Source of the DNA: Amorphochlora amoebiformis
Taxonomy: Eukaryota > Cercozoa > Chlorarachniophyceae
DNA: 64,000 nucleotides
Assembly (NCBI GenBank): GCA_054601695.1
Contig: BAAHQB010000401.1
Location: forward strand, 62,001-126,000
Direction of reading: 5' to 3'
Below the pieces are notes generated by a model. That model ran no database searches. It was not told the DNA's origin and saw nothing but the letters and a program-made list of their open reading frames with translations. Positions 1 to 64,000 of this stretch are shown piece by piece. Each line of letters begins with the position of its first letter. Within the stretch, counting starts at the first letter, position 1. The position numbers and the translations under genes were made by a program.

Positions 1-3475
<3,475 letters not shown>

Positions 3476-4263
3476 CTTGATGTACTGGCGGGGAGGAAGA
3501 CAATAATTTCCCACGGCTTGCTTGGAAGATGCGCGGAAAGTACGCTTGTCCTGGGCCAGGGCGCACCTTGCAATCTTCCAGATTTTAAAAATTTCTCGGC
3601 CATGGGAACTCTAGAGCTTTGCGGGCCTCTTGATCAATGGTTTCACTGATTTCTTCTACAGAATCATAGATTTACTGTATTTATCAATATAATAACTCGA
3701 TTCTACCCCATGTATACACCTAAATCATGCTTATAGATCCGGAAAAAGGCATTGAAAGGAGAGCATGTCGGCTCGGATTCCACGGAATCCATTCTAAAAT
3801 CAAGCGGGACAGGGGGAGGACAGAGTCGGATATTAATCTTTTGATATATTGACTTATTATGCCTAGATATACAAATCTGACTCATAGGACACGTGTCCCA
3901 CGGACTTGCCAGCATATCACCGTAGGGCAGGTAGCATTATCGGATTTGGGGGGGGGGGGGGATAATAAGTGCGAAATTTTGAGTGCATAACATACCCTCT
4001 AATAGTCTTGGATCGGATGTACAACTACGTAGCTCGACTGATAACACGTCGGCCGTTTTTTTCGGTCAGGAGGATCGCTGGGATCTCCATGGTCACGTTG
4101 CCGTGTGCGATATATATTTATATTTATGTATCTTTATAATTTTATATATGTGTTTCTTATGTATACGGTTGCTGAGGATGTTTGGGGTGTATTGTGTATT
4201 TTCATACACATAGATATGTGAATAATATATATATTTTTTAATACACGCACATACACACACACT

Positions 4264-4344
<81 letters not shown>

Positions 4345-4362
4345 GCGTCATCTTATGGGTTG
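3476..4362. promoter_or_regulatory. Shared divergent upstream region of TrpRS and ASL
   Basis: 887 bases lie between the TrpRS start codon (minus) and the ASL start codon (plus). The half next to TrpRS is mixed-composition unique sequence; the half next to ASL becomes (TA)n. A run of about 13 G residues lies near 3949-3961. No TATA box or other motif can be singled out because of the TA-rich background. Confidence 0.5.
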
Positions 4363-30124
<25,762 letters not shown>

Positions 30125-30471
30125 TCGCTTATTCCAGTACTAGTCTAGCTATAGATATTGGTTGGATCTAGATCTAGCTAGCTAGAGGCGTATCTCTAGT
30201 ATCTGCTAGATCTGAGTAGGTGATTATTGGGAGAATATTTCAGTACAGACATATCATGAGTTCAATATTTAATTACATACATACTAGGCCTACGTACTGG
30301 ATATAAAATTTGCACGAGACCGACTTGAAATCACTGGCCGGACTCGATCACGATCTATGCATCATGATGTACCGTACAGATCTAGAGCTAGTAGAGATGT
30401 ATCGAATCTAGATGATACCTAGGATACAGATGTTCGTTCTGATTATATTGGCTTTTGGAAATACGCCATCG

Positions 30472-30518
<47 letters not shown>

Positions 30519-30763
30519 TCGCTAGGTCTAGTAGGTGGACAGATTCACTGCCGGTACTAGCGCTAGTAGCGGTACTTCGAATGTGTATCTTAATTCACTT
30601 TGATATAACGACAAAGTACTTGAATAAGCCTCATCACATCTAGGACGTTTTTACTCTTAGCGTACTAGGCGTAGCTTCTCGACCTTAGAGTCGTGATTAG
30701 AGATTCAGTTGGGTCGCTAGCGAGTGCATATTTGCGCCTTGATATCTATCTCGTTTGGGCTAG
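30125..30763. other. Convergent 3' intergenic spacer, CTAG-rich
   Basis: Lies between the ASL stop (plus) and the PACS-like stop (minus). It is unusual here in being mostly non-repeat. It is rich in CTAG and GATC words (for example AGATCTAGATCTAGCTAGCT near 30165-30185) and contains one (TA)n tract at 30473-30516. No coding frame and no clear AATAAA signal was seen. Confidence 0.6.
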
Positions 30764-42188
<11,425 letters not shown>

Positions 42189-42552
42189 CTGTATTTAGAA
42201 GGCAAGTTAGAATATGTAGACACATTTGTGTATGTTCACTCTCTAAAATGCTCTCATGTTAGAGAGCAAATCAGTATATGTTAACGATTTTACGTATGCT
42301 TGCTCTGTGGTATCTTCTCTCATTCGAGTGAATTAGAGGGTAAGTATGTTTATGATTGTGTGTGTCATATTACATGACATATGTACATATAAATACATAT
42401 TTATATGTATATACATACATATAAATATATACATATATAAATATATATGTATATATATATATATGTGTATGTATATATATCTATATATATATATATATAT
42501 ACATATTACATTGATATGGATATACATATATATATATATAAAAACATATATG

Positions 42553-42584
<32 letters not shown>

Positions 42585-42591
42585 CATGTAT
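42189..42591 (-). other. Unresolved junction between the two minus-strand gene models
   Basis: Contains the acceptor of exon 42188-42121 at its left end and the 3' continuation of exon 42744-42592 at its right end, with (TA)n and TATG-type repeat at about 42390-42590. A short ATG frame (MREDTTEQAY, near 42330-42301) ends at a GT but in the wrong phase for the exon at 42188. Whether one or two genes cross here is open. Confidence 0.4.
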
Positions 42592-47549
<4,958 letters not shown>

Positions 47550-48067
47550 GGTTGGTGTTGTTTGTCGGCTACAAACTTATTTATTGCCGAATACCAAGAA
47601 ACCTGACATCAGTTAATCCTCGAACTTGCACCAATGTGCTCTCCGATCATCCCAGCTTTAACCAACTTTCTTCCTTTCTTCTAGATACACTCTCAACGAT
47701 TATGCCCGCCCGAGAGCATACATTCTCACAGCGTTATCCTAGAATTTGTCCCCGAACCCGGGAAAACAGTAAAAATCCTCCGCTATGCATTGATTTTTTT
47801 CGCCTCCTGCGCAACCCATTGGATTTCTGACCCCAAAAATCCTCCCAGGGTGCATAAGCTATATGGTCTACATAAATTAACCCTTAAAATGAGCTTTTAC
47901 CAACTGGCTCCTGGGCTCACCTGCAGATTGAGAAGCCTAAGCCTCCACTCTCGAGAGCGGATGAATTTTTGTTAAGCCGACCTTTTCTGTGAAAAGATTT
48001 CTCAAGATAAAAAATCGCCTCAGCACGATATCAAGCAGCTTTGTCTCCCGCCCTTTTTGCTAGCAGT
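47550..48067. promoter_or_regulatory. Divergent intergenic region upstream of the unknown minus-strand gene
   Basis: Mixed-composition sequence with no simple repeats, lying 5' of the ATG at 47549 (minus) and of the weak plus-strand candidate at 48068. Open frames here are short and show no family resemblance. It likely includes the promoter and 5' untranslated sequence. Confidence 0.4.

Positions 48068-64000
<15,933 letters not shown>

Noticed and set aside
3703-4213. Open frames between TrpRS and ASL on both strands
   Set aside because: Under 80 codons, no recognisable motifs, in the shared upstream region.
47552-47975. Plus-strand open frames upstream of the unknown gene
   Set aside because: Short, no family resemblance, no splice-consistent partners; better explained as promoter and UTR sequence.

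Overview
This is eukaryotic nuclear DNA. It has no bacterial-style gene packing. Coding sequence is broken into many very small exons (mostly 30-110 bases) joined by GT-AG, and occasionally GC-AG, introns. The introns consist almost wholly of simple repeats: (TA)n, (GA)n/(CT)n, and interstitial CCCTAA/TTAGGG telomere-type arrays. Most long open frames are translated repeats (YIYI, RERE, SLSL, NPNP, RVRV) and are not genes. The genes were found by reading short non-repeat islands and testing that splice sites and codon phases join. I cannot name the organism. A microbial eukaryote with TTAGGG telomeres fits, and one N-terminus hints at an alga with a secondary plastid (inference only).

Layout. 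1-3475, minus: 5' part of cytosolic tryptophanyl-tRNA synthetase, running off the left edge. 4363-30124, plus: an essentially complete argininosuccinate lyase, about 475 residues spread over 26 kb. 30764-42188, minus: a gene whose exons resemble the C-terminal half of PACS (phosphofurin acidic cluster sorting) proteins. 42592-47549, minus: an unrecognised helix-rich protein of about 479 residues, reconstructed exon by exon; it could instead be the 5' part of the PACS-like gene, because the junction at 42189-42591 is unresolved. 48068-52125, plus: a weakly supported small gene among repeats. 53497-64000, plus: a class A FAD-dependent monooxygenase with a signal-peptide-like N-terminus, running off the right edge. 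TrpRS and ASL diverge from a shared 0.9 kb upstream region. ASL and the PACS-like gene converge on a 0.64 kb CTAG-rich spacer. No functional link between the neighbours is evident.

The striking property is exon fragmentation by local duplication. At more than twenty exons in every well-resolved gene except the unknown one (where one case exists), truncated copies lie beside the intact exon, embedded in (TA)n. Copies upstream of the intact exon, in gene orientation, keep the acceptor end and lack the donor end. Copies downstream keep the donor end and lack the acceptor end. ASL holds the extremes: about 19 copies of one exon and 10 of another. The repeats also supply splice sites: TATATAG and CCCTAG act as acceptors, and GTATATA as donors.
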